Of a stretch of 64,000 bases of DNA, positions 8,065 through 16,864 are shown in pieces. Within the stretch, counting starts at the first letter, position 1. Each line of letters opens with the position of its first letter. Below the pieces are notes generated by a model. The model searched no databases and had not been told where the DNA came from. It saw only the letters and a list, made by a program, of their open reading frames with translations. Position numbers and translations under genes: made by a program. Source of the stretch: RCIO01 sp965232405 (lineage in GTDB: Bacteria; Pseudomonadota; Alphaproteobacteria; Rhizobiales; Rhizobiaceae); contig OZ246966.1 in NCBI GenBank assembly GCA_965232405.1, forward strand, positions 248,001 to 312,000. The letters are read 5' to 3'.

Positions 8065-10050
8065 TCAGGCAGCCCTTTTCGTCATCTTCTTGCGCCGCAC
8101 GTCCGGCGGCACAGCCTCGGCCACGAGCGCAGCCACCGCTTCGTCCAGTGACATCGACTGCTGGTCGCGCGTACCCAGGCGGCGGATGTTCACCGTCCCC
8201 TCATCGGCCTCGCGCTTGCCGCAGACGAGAATGACCGGAACCTTGGTCAGCGAGTGCTCGCGCACCTTGTAGTTGATCTTTTCGTTCCTGAGATCGGGTT
8301 CGACCTGCAGTCCGGCGTCGCGCAGCGTCTCGACCACTTTCATCGCGTATTCGTCGGCGTCCGACGTGATCGTTGCGACCACCACCTGCAGTGGCGCAAA
8401 CCACAGCGGCACATGGCCCGCATGGCTTTCGATTAGAATGCCGAGGAAACGCTCAAGCGAGCCGACAATGGCCCGGTGAACCATGACGGGCTGCTTCTTC
8501 TCCGAATCCTTGTCGATGTAGAACGCGCCGAACCGCTCCGGCAGGTTGAAGTCGACCTGGGTCGTGCCGCACTGCCACTCGCGGCCGATCGCATCCCTGA
8601 GCGTGTATTCAAACTTCGGACCGTAGAAGGTGCCCTCGCCCTCATTGATGCCGGCCTTGATGCGGCCGTTCGATTCAGCCTCCATTTTGGTCAGCGCACG
8701 GCGCAGAATGTCTTCGGCATGATCCCAGGCGTCGTCGGTGCCGACGCGCTTTTCAGGCCGCGTCGCCAGCTTGACTACAACTTCCTCGAAACCGAAATCC
8801 TCATAGACCGACATCATCAGATCGTTGATCTTGAGGATTTCCTCCTCGAGCTGTTCCTCGGTGCAGAAGATGTGGGCATCGTCCTGCGTGAAGCCGCGCA
8901 CCCGCATGAGGCCATGCAAGGCGCCGGACGGTTCGTAGCGATGCACCGCGCCGAACTCAGCCAGCCGGACCGGCAGGTCGCGATAGGATTTGAGCCCGTG
9001 CTTGAAGATCTGAACGTGCCCCGGGCAGTTCATCGGCTTCAGCGCGAAGACCCGCTTGTCCTCGGCTTCCTCGTCGGCACATTGCACCGAGAACATGTTC
9101 TCGCGATACCAGCCCCAATGGCCTGACGTTTCCCACAGCGAATGGTCGAGCACCTGCGGCGCGTTGACCTCGTCATAGGTGCCTTCGAGCCTGCGGCGCA
9201 TATAGGCAAGCAGGTTCTGGAACATTCGCCAGCCCTTGGCGTGCCAGAAGACCACGCCCGGACCCTCTTCCTGGAAATGGTACAGGTCCATTTCGCGGCC
9301 GAGACGGCGATGGTCACGCTTCTCCGCTTCTTCCAGCAGGTGGAGGTAGTTGTCGAGCTCTTCCTGATTGCGCCATGCGGTGCCGTAGATGCGGGTCAGC
9401 ATCGGGTTGTTGGCATCGCCGCGCCAGTATGCGCCGGCAACCTTCATCAGCTTGAAGGCGTTGCCGATCTGGCCGGTGGACGCCATGTGCGGACCGCGGC
9501 ACAGGTCGAACCAGTCGCCCTGAAAATAGATCTTGAGATCCTGATCTTCAGGGATCGCGTCGATCAGTTCGACCTTGTAGGCCTCGCCCTTGTCGTCAAA
9601 CACCTTGCGTGCCTGATCGCGATCCCACACTTCCTTGGTGAAGGGGCGGTTGCGCTGGATGATCTCGCGCATCTTTTTTTCGATCGCCGGGAAATCCTCC
9701 GGTGTGAAAGGCTCGTTTCGGGCGAAGTCGTAATAGAAGCCGTTCTCGATCACCGGACCGATGGTCACCTGCGTGCCCGGCCACAATTCCTGCACGGCCT
9801 CGGCCAACACATGCGCTGCGTCATGCCGGATCAGCTCCAGCGCGCGCGGGTCGTCGCGGGTGATGATTTCGATCGCGCCGTCGCGCCCGACCGGGTCGGC
9901 CAGATCGCGCACCTCGCCATCCAGTGCGTAGGCCACGGCCTTCTTGGCAAGCGATTTGGAAATCGATTCCGCAAGTTCAGCGCCGCTCGTGCCGGCGTCG
10001 TACTCGCGCTTGGAACCATCGGGAAAAGCAAGAGATATGGCGGAAGCCAT
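8065..10050 (-). CDS. thrS: threonine--tRNA ligase
   Basis: Class II aminoacyl-tRNA synthetase charging tRNA-Thr, 661 residues, the usual length. The N-terminus is a TGS-like domain (about 1-62), followed by an editing domain with HDAAHVLAEAVQELWPG (the HxxxH zinc-type site). The catalytic core has the zinc Cys in KPMNCPGHVQIF, motif 2 in YEPSGALHGLMRVRGFTQ, and motif 3 in MVHRAIVGSLERFLGIL. The last ~110 residues are the anticodon-binding domain. It starts at ATG 10050. The 190-base gap upstream holds no gene; I see no T-box, as expected for this group. Confidence 0.97.
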   Translation of the reverse strand: MASAISLAFPDGSKREYDAGTSGAELAESISKSLAKKAVAYALDGEVRDLADPVGRDGAIEIITRDDPRALELIRHDAAHVLAEAVQELWPGTQVTIGPVIENGFYYDFARNEPFTPEDFPAIEKKMREIIQRNRPFTKEVWDRDQARKVFDDKGEAYKVELIDAIPEDQDLKIYFQGDWFDLCRGPHMASTGQIGNAFKLMKVAGAYWRGDANNPMLTRIYGTAWRNQEELDNYLHLLEEAEKRDHRRLGREMDLYHFQEEGPGVVFWHAKGWRMFQNLLAYMRRRLEGTYDEVNAPQVLDHSLWETSGHWGWYRENMFSVQCADEEAEDKRVFALKPMNCPGHVQIFKHGLKSYRDLPVRLAEFGAVHRYEPSGALHGLMRVRGFTQDDAHIFCTEEQLEEEILKINDLMMSVYEDFGFEEVVVKLATRPEKRVGTDDAWDHAEDILRRALTKMEAESNGRIKAGINEGEGTFYGPKFEYTLRDAIGREWQCGTTQVDFNLPERFGAFYIDKDSEKKQPVMVHRAIVGSLERFLGILIESHAGHVPLWFAPLQVVVATITSDADEYAMKVVETLRDAGLQVEPDLRNEKINYKVREHSLTKVPVILVCGKREADEGTVNIRRLGTRDQQSMSLDEAVAALVAEAVPPDVRRKKMTKRAA

Positions 10051-10240
10051 TGAAACGTCCTTTCTATCCAGTCCCGCCTACGAACGCGGGTGGTGTTGTC
10101 TATTGCTGGCAGAGCCTGCGCCAAGCGCATCGCCGAGCATGCGCTACATATGCGTCGCGCCAGCACACGTAAAGTCCGTGCGTGCCGGCGCGGCATCAGG
10201 TTCGACAATGTGACCGGCAATTGCGCCGGTGCGGGATGAC

Positions 10241-10417
10241 CTAGCTGTTGTCTTCGATCGGTGCGCCAGGCCCGTTCTTCTTGATCGAGGCGATGGCGTT
10301 TTCAGCGCTCGACTTGGAGCTGTAGCCCTCGGTCGAGAACATGACTTCGCTGTTGTACTTGAAACGCACGCGGAACTCGCCCGCCTTGTCCTTGTAGATT
10401 TCGAATTTGTGAGCCAT
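10241..10417 (-). CDS. YegP-type DUF1508 small protein
   Basis: A 58-residue protein with a single DUF1508 (YegP) unit: FEIYKDKAGEFRVRFKYNSE, then EGYSSKSSAENAIASIKKN. Proteins of this family contain one or two such beta-beta-alpha units, and their role is not established. The ATG at 10417 follows a GGGAGG on the coding strand; upstream frame extension to 10486 lacks family similarity. It lies between thrS and yidD, with a small CCGGC/GCCGG inverted repeat just downstream at about 10213-10228 that may end its transcript. Confidence 0.85.
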   Translation of the reverse strand: MAHKFEIYKDKAGEFRVRFKYNSEVMFSTEGYSSKSSAENAIASIKKNGPGAPIEDNS

Positions 10418-10516
10418 GCCGGCCTCCCTCTCTGTGCTGCGCAGTAGTGTGATTCCTAAACTGCCAGCAGGCGGCGTCGCAAACAAGTAGAAGAATCGCT
10501 TTCGGAAATCGTGCGG

Positions 10517-10870
10517 TTACTCCGCAGGCGGCTTGGCAGAAACACGCCAGAAGCGCCACGGCGCGTACCACCTGAGGTCTGCCTCAAGCACATCCGGCAC
10601 CGGATCAACGCCGTGTGTACCGCCCGGCCCGCAGCGCATGAAACGAAAGAGCCCCATCCACCCGCCCGACCACAATCCGTGCCGCGCGATCGACTCGTAT
10701 GCGTATTCCGAACAGGTCGGGAAATGGCGGCAGGAATTGCCGATGAACCCAGACAGCGTGAGCTGGTAGAGCCGGACCATCGCCGTGCCAAAGACCCGCC
10801 CCGGCGTCTTCGGCCAGGGACCGGCCCAGTTGCGGCTGCGTATTTGGTGTCCGGAGTGTTCGCTGGCCAT
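10517..10870 (-). CDS. yidD: membrane protein insertion efficiency factor YidD
   Basis: A 117-residue member of the YidD (DUF37) family, small membrane-associated proteins that assist YidC in inserting inner-membrane proteins. The family core is clear: RLYQLTLSGFIGNSCRHFPTCSEYA (in two parts, Cys-rich centre) then HGLWSGGWMGLFRFMRCGPGG. The protein has a longer N-terminus (about 30 residues) than the ~70-85-residue family norm; an internal ATG at the MVRLYQ position is an alternative start. It starts seven bases downstream of the stop of the IscU-like gene, so the two are probably co-transcribed. It is not beside rnpA or yidC here, unlike in many bacteria. Confidence 0.92.
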   Translation of the reverse strand: MASEHSGHQIRSRNWAGPWPKTPGRVFGTAMVRLYQLTLSGFIGNSCRHFPTCSEYAYESIARHGLWSGGWMGLFRFMRCGPGGTHGVDPVPDVLEADLRWYAPWRFWRVSAKPPAE

Positions 10871-10876
10871 CGGCCG

Positions 10877-11323
10877 TCAGGCCGCCTGCCCGGCCTGCTT
10901 TTTCTCGATCTGGTCGATTGCGTCGACCACCGCGTCGAAGGTCAGCATGGTGGACGCGTGACGCGCCTTGTAGTCGCGCACCGGCTCCAGATATTTGCAG
11001 TCGGCGAAGCGGCCTTCGGGCGGCGTGCCGTTCTCCTTCAGCATCCTGAGCATCGTCTCGCGCGCCTCGCGCAGTTCGGCTGCACTCGCTCCGATCACAT
11101 TCCGCGCCATGATCGAGGATGACGCCTGCCCGAGCGCGCAGGCTTTCACCTCATGCGCGAAATCGCTGACCACATCTCCGTCCATGACGAGGTCGATGGT
11201 CACCGTCGATCCGCACAGTTTGGAATGCGCAGTGGCTGTCGCCTGCGGCGCTTCAAGCCTGCCGATGCGGCCGATATTGCCGGCATATTCGAGGATTTTC
11301 GCGTTGTAGATGTCGTCTATCAT
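10877..11323 (-). CDS. IscU/SufU-like iron-sulfur cluster scaffold
   Basis: Scaffold protein on which Fe-S clusters are built, 148 residues. The three conserved cysteines lie in SKLCGSTV, VKACALGQAS and FADCKYLEPV, in the order and spacing of the NifU-N/IscU fold. The acidic motif around the first Cys differs from classical IscU, matching the group found alone in Rhizobiales near folE and yidD. Starts at ATG 11323. Transcribed divergently from folE across 233 bases. It could act with the SUF system encoded elsewhere; nothing in the window tests that. Confidence 0.85.
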   Translation of the reverse strand: MIDDIYNAKILEYAGNIGRIGRLEAPQATATAHSKLCGSTVTIDLVMDGDVVSDFAHEVKACALGQASSSIMARNVIGASAAELREARETMLRMLKENGTPPEGRFADCKYLEPVRDYKARHASTMLTFDAVVDAIDQIEKKQAGQAA

Positions 11324-11372
11324 GACCGTCGCTCGTCTGGCCGCGGTGAACAGGGCGTCAACTGCAAACGCC

Positions 11373-11400
11373 TTTCAATCCCTGTGGTCGCTCCTATATA
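11373..11400 (+). promoter_or_regulatory. candidate folE promoter
   Basis: A TTTCAA hexamer at 11373-11378 is followed after 16 bases by TATATA at 11395-11400 (or after 18 bases by TATAGT at 11397-11402). It sits about 155 bases before the folE start and points rightward. The spacing fits a sigma-70 promoter; the -35 element is weak. The leader that follows is unusually long and carries no obvious gene. Confidence 0.4.
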
Positions 11401-11556
11401 GTGGCGGAGACAAGCTGGCGGCAAGGTCGCACCCAGGACCGGCCTGACGCCGAAACAAACGAATTCACGCCGCAACGGGGCAAAATCGCCCCCGCGAAAG
11501 GCTGTGGTCCGTTCAACTCGTTCCTCCACCGAGAGGAACTACGGGAGACGCCTTTC

Positions 11557-12198
11557 ATGGACGCATTGACCAGAAAACTGTCCGACACCTCATCCTCCAA
11601 TTCAGACAAGCCCCGCGCCGACCAGCCAACACAGGCGGAAGCGGAAGAGGCCGTCCGCACGCTTTTGCGCTGGATCGGCGAGGACGAGACGCGCGAGGGG
11701 CTGAAGGATACGCCGTCGCGGGTCGCCAAGGCCTATCAGGAAATGTTCTCCGGCTACCTGAAAGATCCGGCCGAGGAGCTTGGCCGCACGTTCGAGGAAG
11801 TCGCCGGTTATGACGACATGGTGCTGGTGAAGGACATTTCCTTCCATTCGCATTGCGAGCACCACATGGTCCCGATCATCGGGCGCGCGCATGTCGCCTA
11901 CCTGCCTGACAACAAGGTCGTCGGCCTGTCCAAGATCGCCCGCGTGGTCGACATTTTCGCCCAGCGTCTGCAGACGCAGGAAGCACTGACCGCGCAGATT
12001 GCCGGTGTCGTTCAGGACGTGCTAAATCCGCGCGGCGTCGCGGTCATGATCGAGGCGGAGCATATGTGCATGGCCATGCGCGGCATCCGTAAACAGGGAT
12101 CGACGACGCTGACCTCAACCTTCACGGGCGCATTCCGCGATCATCCCGAGGAGCAGGTACGGTTCATCACCATGATCAGGGCCGGCGGCACGGAGTAG
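11557..12198 (+). CDS. folE: GTP cyclohydrolase I
   Basis: Converts GTP to 7,8-dihydroneopterin triphosphate, the first step of folate synthesis. The 213-residue protein has the zinc site in HSHCEHHMVPIIG and the second Cys in MCMAMRGI, with LSKIARVVDIFAQRLQ between. These are the FolE-1 signatures. The frame is open to 11401, but the ATG at 11557, with GGGAGA 13 bases before it, begins the expected protein; homologues have a similar polar N-terminus. The hisI start lies 33 bases downstream, and a hairpin in the gap covers its ribosome-binding site. Confidence 0.95.
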   Translation: MDALTRKLSDTSSSNSDKPRADQPTQAEAEEAVRTLLRWIGEDETREGLKDTPSRVAKAYQEMFSGYLKDPAEELGRTFEEVAGYDDMVLVKDISFHSHCEHHMVPIIGRAHVAYLPDNKVVGLSKIARVVDIFAQRLQTQEALTAQIAGVVQDVLNPRGVAVMIEAEHMCMAMRGIRKQGSTTLTSTFTGAFRDHPEEQVRFITMIRAGGTE

Positions 12199-12204
12199 CT
12201 TTCA

Positions 12205-12231
12205 GCCGGCCTCCAAATTCAGGAGGGCGGC
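12205..12231 (+). promoter_or_regulatory. hairpin covering the hisI ribosome-binding site
   Basis: The arms at 12205-12214 (GCCGGCCTCC) and 12222-12231 (GGAGGGCGGC) pair at nine of ten positions around a seven-base loop. The right arm contains the GGAGG of hisI and ends directly at its GTG start (12232). The folE stop codon is at 12196-12198, so a terminating folE ribosome would reach the foot of the stem. Inference: hisI translation is coupled to folE or held low when folE is not translated. Confidence 0.55.
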
Positions 12232-12651
12232 GTGCCTGCCATCGATTTCCAAGCACCCCCGCAGGACAAGTCGGCGCTCGAGGAAGGCACCGCCTTTACC
12301 CCCCGTTTTGACGCCAACGGCCTGATTACCGCCGTCGCCACCGATGCCGACAGCGGCGAAGTCCTGATGATCGCCCACATGAACGCCGAGGCGCTCGCAC
12401 TCAGCCTGGAGACCGGGATTGCGCATTACTGGTCGCGTTCGCGCAAGGCGCTCTGGAAGAAGGGCGAAACGTCCGGGAACTTCCAGCAGATCGCCGAAAT
12501 GCGAACAGACTGCGATCAGGACGCGGTTTGGATCAAGGTCCGGCCGCAGGGCGACAGGTCGGCCTGCCACACCGGCCGCACATCCTGTTTCTACCGTACC
12601 GTGAGACCAGATGACGGCGTTGTGGACCTCGTCGATACGTCCAAACGTTGA
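12232..12651 (+). CDS. hisI: phosphoribosyl-AMP cyclohydrolase
   Basis: Third step of histidine synthesis: opens the adenine ring of phosphoribosyl-AMP. The 139-residue protein carries the metal-binding run DCDQDAVWIKV and the cysteines in ACHTGRTSCFYR, with SRSRKALWKKGETSGN before them. It is a stand-alone HisI without the HisE pyrophosphatase domain. Start is GTG at 12232 behind GGAGG. It follows folE by 33 bases, a pairing common in Rhizobiales, and its start site is enclosed by a hairpin (12205-12231). Confidence 0.95.
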   Translation: MPAIDFQAPPQDKSALEEGTAFTPRFDANGLITAVATDADSGEVLMIAHMNAEALALSLETGIAHYWSRSRKALWKKGETSGNFQQIAEMRTDCDQDAVWIKVRPQGDRSACHTGRTSCFYRTVRPDDGVVDLVDTSKR

Positions 12652-12753
12652 TCACCCGGCGACGCGCGACGGCAGGCATTTACCCTGGCCTGAAAAATTC
12701 ACCAATTTGATACGACACTCGGCCTATGCTGTGACAGGGGTGAGGGTACGCCA

Positions 12754-13737
12754 ATGCTGGAGTGGTCTTCATTGCGCGGCAGGCAAGACATGCGCCTGGC
12801 CGACGACATTCCGCCCGCCGCGGGATCGGGCCTGAGCGAAGCGCCTGAGCCGAAGCATGGCATTGCGCTGGCGCTTGGTGGCGGCGCAGCGCGCGGATGG
12901 TCGCATATCGGTGTGTTGCGCGCGCTGGACGAAGCCGGCGTCAAGATCGACATGGTTGCCGGCACATCGATCGGCGCTCTGGTGGGCGGCTGTTATCTTG
13001 CCGGCAAGCTCGACGAGCTCGAGGAATTTGCCCGTTCGCTGACCAAGAGACGCATTTTCGGTCTGCTCGACCTCAATTTCGGCGGCGGCGGCCTGATTGG
13101 CGGCATGAAGCTGAATGCGAGGATGCAGGAGCATCTGGCCGACGTTACCTTCAACGATCTGCCGAAACCGTTTGTTTGCGTGGCGTCCGAAATACGCACC
13201 GGCCACGAGATCTGGCTGTCTTCCGGTTCGCTCATCACTGCCATGCGCGCATCCTATGCGCTGCCGGGTGTCTTCGAACCGGTGGTTTGCAACAAGCGCG
13301 TCCTTGTCGATGGAGCGCTAGTCAATCCGGTTCCGGTTTCCGTGTGCCGCGCGCATGAGCAAAGGCTCGTTGTCGCCGTCAACCTTCATTACGACCTGTT
13401 CGGACGCGCAGCCGTCATCAAGCACGCGGCCGACATGCCAGCTGCCGATGAAACGGACGCGCAGCCGTCCAACAAGCTTGTTGTGGATCGCGGCGTGTCA
13501 GACCGCGAGGCGCGGCTCGGTGTCATGGGCGTGATGGTCGAGGCCTTCAACATCATCCAGGATCGGATTTCGCGCGCCCGCCTTGCAGGCGATCCGCCGG
13601 ACATGTCTATCCATCCGAAATTGGGCCATATCGGTTTGGGCGAGTTCCACCGCGCCGACGAGGCAATCAGCATCGGCTACAATGCGGCGAAGGCCCAACT
13701 GGCCGAGATCGAGCGCATGCAGACCGTGATGGTCTGA
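12754..13737 (+). CDS. patatin-like phospholipase family protein
   Basis: Lipid acyl hydrolase of the patatin/RssA-like group, 327 residues. The oxyanion motif GGGAARGW is at about residue 44, the nucleophile Ser is in GTSIGALVGG, and the dyad Asp is in VDGALVNPVPV. No signal peptide is seen. Starts at ATG 12754; ATG 12790 is an alternative giving a protein 12 residues shorter. It is convergent with recJ, eight bases apart. The physiological lipid is unknown. Confidence 0.9.
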   Translation: MLEWSSLRGRQDMRLADDIPPAAGSGLSEAPEPKHGIALALGGGAARGWSHIGVLRALDEAGVKIDMVAGTSIGALVGGCYLAGKLDELEEFARSLTKRRIFGLLDLNFGGGGLIGGMKLNARMQEHLADVTFNDLPKPFVCVASEIRTGHEIWLSSGSLITAMRASYALPGVFEPVVCNKRVLVDGALVNPVPVSVCRAHEQRLVVAVNLHYDLFGRAAVIKHAADMPAADETDAQPSNKLVVDRGVSDREARLGVMGVMVEAFNIIQDRISRARLAGDPPDMSIHPKLGHIGLGEFHRADEAISIGYNAAKAQLAEIERMQTVMV

Positions 13738-13745
13738 CCCGCCGA

Positions 13746-15527
13746 TCAGGCCGCAGCTGCGTCGATGATCCGCAGCTGCACGCTCCGGTTCCCGTTCCAG
13801 TGATTGATGCCCAGCGTTCCGGCAACGTGGATCGTCTGCCCCCGGCGATCGAGCAGGAAGCGCCCAAGCTCGTTGTCTGCCGCTCTGAACGCAATCGCCG
13901 ACAGTCTGGCCCCGGTTTCGGCCCGCAACTCCGCCCGAACGTGGTTCGTGCCCACCAGCCGCGCATCCGAAAGCGTGTGTCTGGGCAAAGCAAGCACCGG
14001 CGCAGCGTGCCCCGCGCCAAACGGCCCCGCGCGTTCCAGCGTCTCGACCAGATCGATCGTTGCGCCGGCGGCTGAAAGCGCTGCATCGATCAGCAGGCTT
14101 TCCCGGTCGCGCAAGTCCGACACCTGCTCGCCCGCCTGTTCCTCGAAGAACCCGCGCAGTTCTCCCAGTTTCGCCCGCTCAAGGGTTATGCCGGCGGCCA
14201 TTGCGTGACCTCCGCCCTTGACCAGCAGCCCCTTGTCCACCGCAATTCGGACAAGCCGGCCGAGATCGAACCCGGCGATCGACCGGCCCGATCCCGTGCC
14301 AACGCCATTCGCGTTGAATGAAATCGCGAAGGCCGGCCGCCTTGCATGATCCTTCAGCCGCGAGGCGATAAGCCCCACAATCCCCGGATGCCAGTCGTCG
14401 CTTGCAGCAACCAGAATCGCCGGCCCCTGCCCGGTTGCCAGTTCGGCGTCGGCCTCCGCCTTGGCCTCATCCACCATCTGCTGTTCCAGCGCCTGCCGCT
14501 CGGCATTGAGGCGCTCCAGCGTCTCGGCGATCTGTTGCGCCTCCGACGGATCGTCGGTCGCAAGCAGCCGGGAACCGAGGGCGGCATCGCCAATGCGCCC
14601 GCCGGCGTTGATGCGCGGGCCAAGCAGGAAGCCCAGATGAAACGAATTGAGCGGTTCGCCGATGCGGGCAGAACGCGCCAGCGCCGCAAGACCGGGGTTC
14701 TTCATCGCCCGCATCGCAACGAGACCCTTGACCACAAAGGCGCGGTTCACGCCGGTCAGCGGCACCACATCGCAGACGGTCGCCAATGCGAGAAGATCGA
14801 GAGAGGAAAGCAGGTCCGGGACCGACGGCAGTCCCGCCTTGCCGCGCAGCCGTCGAACGGTCTCAACCAGCGTCAGGAACACGACGCCCGCAGCGCACAG
14901 ATGGCCCTGCCTAGACAGGTCGTCTTCGCGGTTCGGGTTGACCACGATGGTATCGGCAGGCAGCGCCCCGCCGACCTGATGGTGGTCGAGCACGACGACA
15001 TCGGCCCCCGCTTGCCGGGCCGCTGCGATGGCCTCGGCGCTGTTGGTTCCGCAATCGACCGTCACGATCAGGCTTGCTGAAGACGCCAGTTCGCGCATCG
15101 CATCGGAGTTCGGACCGTACCCTTCGAATATGCGGTCGGGAATGTAGATCCGCGCCTCAATGCCGTAATGGCGCAGGAAGCGGGCCAGCAGGGCTGACGA
15201 AGCCGCGCCATCGACATCGTAGTCGCCAAAGATCGCGACCTTTTCCCGCTCCGTGACCGCTCTTGCGAGCCGGTCGGCGGCGCTTGTCATGTCGGTCAGG
15301 GTGGAAGGATCGGGCAGCAGGTCGCGGATCGTTGGATCGAGAAACCGCTCGGCCTCGTCCGAAACGACATCGCGGCCGGCCAGAACGCGGGCAACAATGT
15401 CGGGCACGCCGTGATCCTGCGAGATCGCAAGTGCCGCGTTTTCCTGGCGCTGGTCGAGCCGGTGCCGCCACGCACGGCCGGTGGCCGATTGCTCGATGTC
15501 GAGGAAGATGCGTCTCTCGCCGGTCAT
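13746..15527 (-). CDS. recJ: single-stranded-DNA-specific exonuclease RecJ
   Basis: 5'-3' single-strand exonuclease acting in recombination and mismatch repair. The 593-residue protein has the DHH-family motifs FGDYDVDGAASSAL, VLDHHQVGG and GPRINAGGRIGDA, then a DHHA1 domain with GGGHAMAAG, and a C-terminal OB-like domain. I start it at ATG 15527 because MTGERRIFLDIEQSATGRAW is the family N-terminus. The frame stays open to 15722, inside glpX, without further similarity. It lies 79 bases downstream of glpX on the same strand. Confidence 0.95.
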   Translation of the reverse strand: MTGERRIFLDIEQSATGRAWRHRLDQRQENAALAISQDHGVPDIVARVLAGRDVVSDEAERFLDPTIRDLLPDPSTLTDMTSAADRLARAVTEREKVAIFGDYDVDGAASSALLARFLRHYGIEARIYIPDRIFEGYGPNSDAMRELASSASLIVTVDCGTNSAEAIAAARQAGADVVVLDHHQVGGALPADTIVVNPNREDDLSRQGHLCAAGVVFLTLVETVRRLRGKAGLPSVPDLLSSLDLLALATVCDVVPLTGVNRAFVVKGLVAMRAMKNPGLAALARSARIGEPLNSFHLGFLLGPRINAGGRIGDAALGSRLLATDDPSEAQQIAETLERLNAERQALEQQMVDEAKAEADAELATGQGPAILVAASDDWHPGIVGLIASRLKDHARRPAFAISFNANGVGTGSGRSIAGFDLGRLVRIAVDKGLLVKGGGHAMAAGITLERAKLGELRGFFEEQAGEQVSDLRDRESLLIDAALSAAGATIDLVETLERAGPFGAGHAAPVLALPRHTLSDARLVGTNHVRAELRAETGARLSAIAFRAADNELGRFLLDRRGQTIHVAGTLGINHWNGNRSVQLRIIDAAAA

Positions 15528-15606
15528 CGCCGCATCATGCGCGGTCCGGCTGTGCAGCGAAAGCCGGCGCCGAAACTGTCCCCTGAAACGCTGCCGGTAG
15601 AGCCGT

Positions 15607-16584
15607 TCAGAACTTGTCCATGTCCTGATGCCGGGCGCGGATTTCGCGCACCGTCTGCGACGAGGACCGCATGACGATCGTATGGGTCTGGATGGAATCG
15701 CGCCCGAACTTGACGCCGGCAAGCAGGTTGCCGTCCGTCACGCCGGTTGCGGCGAAAAGGACATCGCCACGCGCCATGTCTTCCATGTTGTAGACCCGCT
15801 GCGGATCGGAAATGCCCATCTTTGCCGCGCGCGCAATCTTGTCGTCAGTGTTGAGTTGCAGACGCCCCTGCATCTGGCCGCCGATGCAGCGCAGCGCGGC
15901 AGCGGCAAGCACACCTTCGGGCGCGCCGCCCGAGCCGATATAGATGTCGATGCCCGTCTCATCCGGGTCGGTCGTGTGGATCACGCCCGCCACGTCGCCA
16001 TCGCCGATCAGCCTGATAGCGGCTCCGGTGTCGCGCACGGCGTCGATCAGCCGGGCATGGCGCGGCCTGTCGAGAATGCAGGCCGTGATGTCGGTCACAT
16101 CTACGCCTTTTGCCTTGGCGATGCTGGCAATGTTGTCGGCTGGCGGCGCATCGAGATCGACCACGCCGGCCGGATAGCCGGGTCCCACAGCGATCTTGTC
16201 CATATAGACATCAGGCGCGTAGAGCAGGCTGCCCCGCTCGGCGATCGCAATGACGGCCAGCGAGTTCGGCAGGTTCTTGGCGCAGATCGTCGTGCCTTCC
16301 AGCGGATCGAGCGCAATGTCGACCTCCGGACCGTCTCCGGCGCCGACCTCTTCGCCGATATAGAGCATCGGCGCTTCGTCCCGTTCGCCCTCCCCGATCA
16401 CAACAGTGCCCTTGATCGGCAGCCGGTTGAGCTCGGCGCGCATCGCGTCGACGGCAACCTGGTCGGCGGCCTTTTCGTCGCCGCGTCCGCGCAGGCGCGC
16501 AGCCGCAACTGCGGCGCGTTCCGTCACGCGCACCAGTTCGAGCGTCAGAATACGGTCGAGACCGGACTGCGCGGATTTTGCCAT
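15607..16584 (-). CDS. glpX: class II fructose-1,6-bisphosphatase
   Basis: Removes the 1-phosphate of fructose 1,6-bisphosphate in gluconeogenesis; many members also act on sedoheptulose bisphosphate. The 325-residue protein has the Li-sensitive phosphatase signatures GTVVIGEGERDEAPML, DPLEGTTICAKN and GSGGAPEGVLAAAALRC. ATG 16584 is the start. Together with hom upstream and recJ downstream on the same strand it forms the hom-glpX-recJ order I expect in Rhizobiales. The 280-base gap to hom contains a large palindrome (16731-16857). Confidence 0.96.
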   Translation of the reverse strand: MAKSAQSGLDRILTLELVRVTERAAVAAARLRGRGDEKAADQVAVDAMRAELNRLPIKGTVVIGEGERDEAPMLYIGEEVGAGDGPEVDIALDPLEGTTICAKNLPNSLAVIAIAERGSLLYAPDVYMDKIAVGPGYPAGVVDLDAPPADNIASIAKAKGVDVTDITACILDRPRHARLIDAVRDTGAAIRLIGDGDVAGVIHTTDPDETGIDIYIGSGGAPEGVLAAAALRCIGGQMQGRLQLNTDDKIARAAKMGISDPQRVYNMEDMARGDVLFAATGVTDGNLLAGVKFGRDSIQTHTIVMRSSSQTVREIRARHQDMDKF

Positions 16585-16730
16585 TGGGTTTTCTCCGGGA
16601 TGATGTTGCCTTCGGGAAGCGTGGCGATCCTTCTGTCAAAGGAACATGCCCGCTTCAAGTGACAGCGTGACAACCCAAGAAACTGAATCGATTGAACTTT
16701 TGAAATAGTCCACAGTTGAGTTGGTGTGGG

Positions 16731-16857
16731 CGGTATTCGCTTCGGAACGAGTCGAAAATTATTGGTTTCGAGAACCGGAACGGAGCGTACATTTGGGTAC
16801 GTGAGTACCGGAAGCGCAGAAAACGACAATTTGCAGGCCGGTCCGGAGCGAATACCG
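16731..16857. repeat. 127-bp imperfect palindrome between glpX and hom
   Basis: The outer arms CGGTATTCGCTTCGGA (16731-16746) and TCCGGAGCGAATACCG (16842-16857) are reverse complements at 15 of 16 positions. Complementarity continues inward with mismatches, for instance GAAAATTATTGGTTTC on the left against GAAAACGACAATTTGC on the right. It ends in a central CGTAC-ATTTGG-GTACG. The whole element would fold as one long hairpin. This size and form recall the RIME element of Rhizobium and the Bru-RS repeats of Brucella, but I cannot confirm membership. It has no other copy in the window. Confidence 0.65.
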
Positions 16858-16864
16858 GTACACC

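Noticed and set aside
11401..11556. 52-codon N-terminal extension of folE
   Set aside because: The frame is open but has no family similarity and would start within the likely promoter; ATG 11557 gives the usual protein.
16692..16790. LexA-box-like GAAC-N7-GAGC near the glpX-hom gap
   Set aside because: One half-site is mismatched, it lies inside the large palindrome, and it is not placed before a promoter of either gene.
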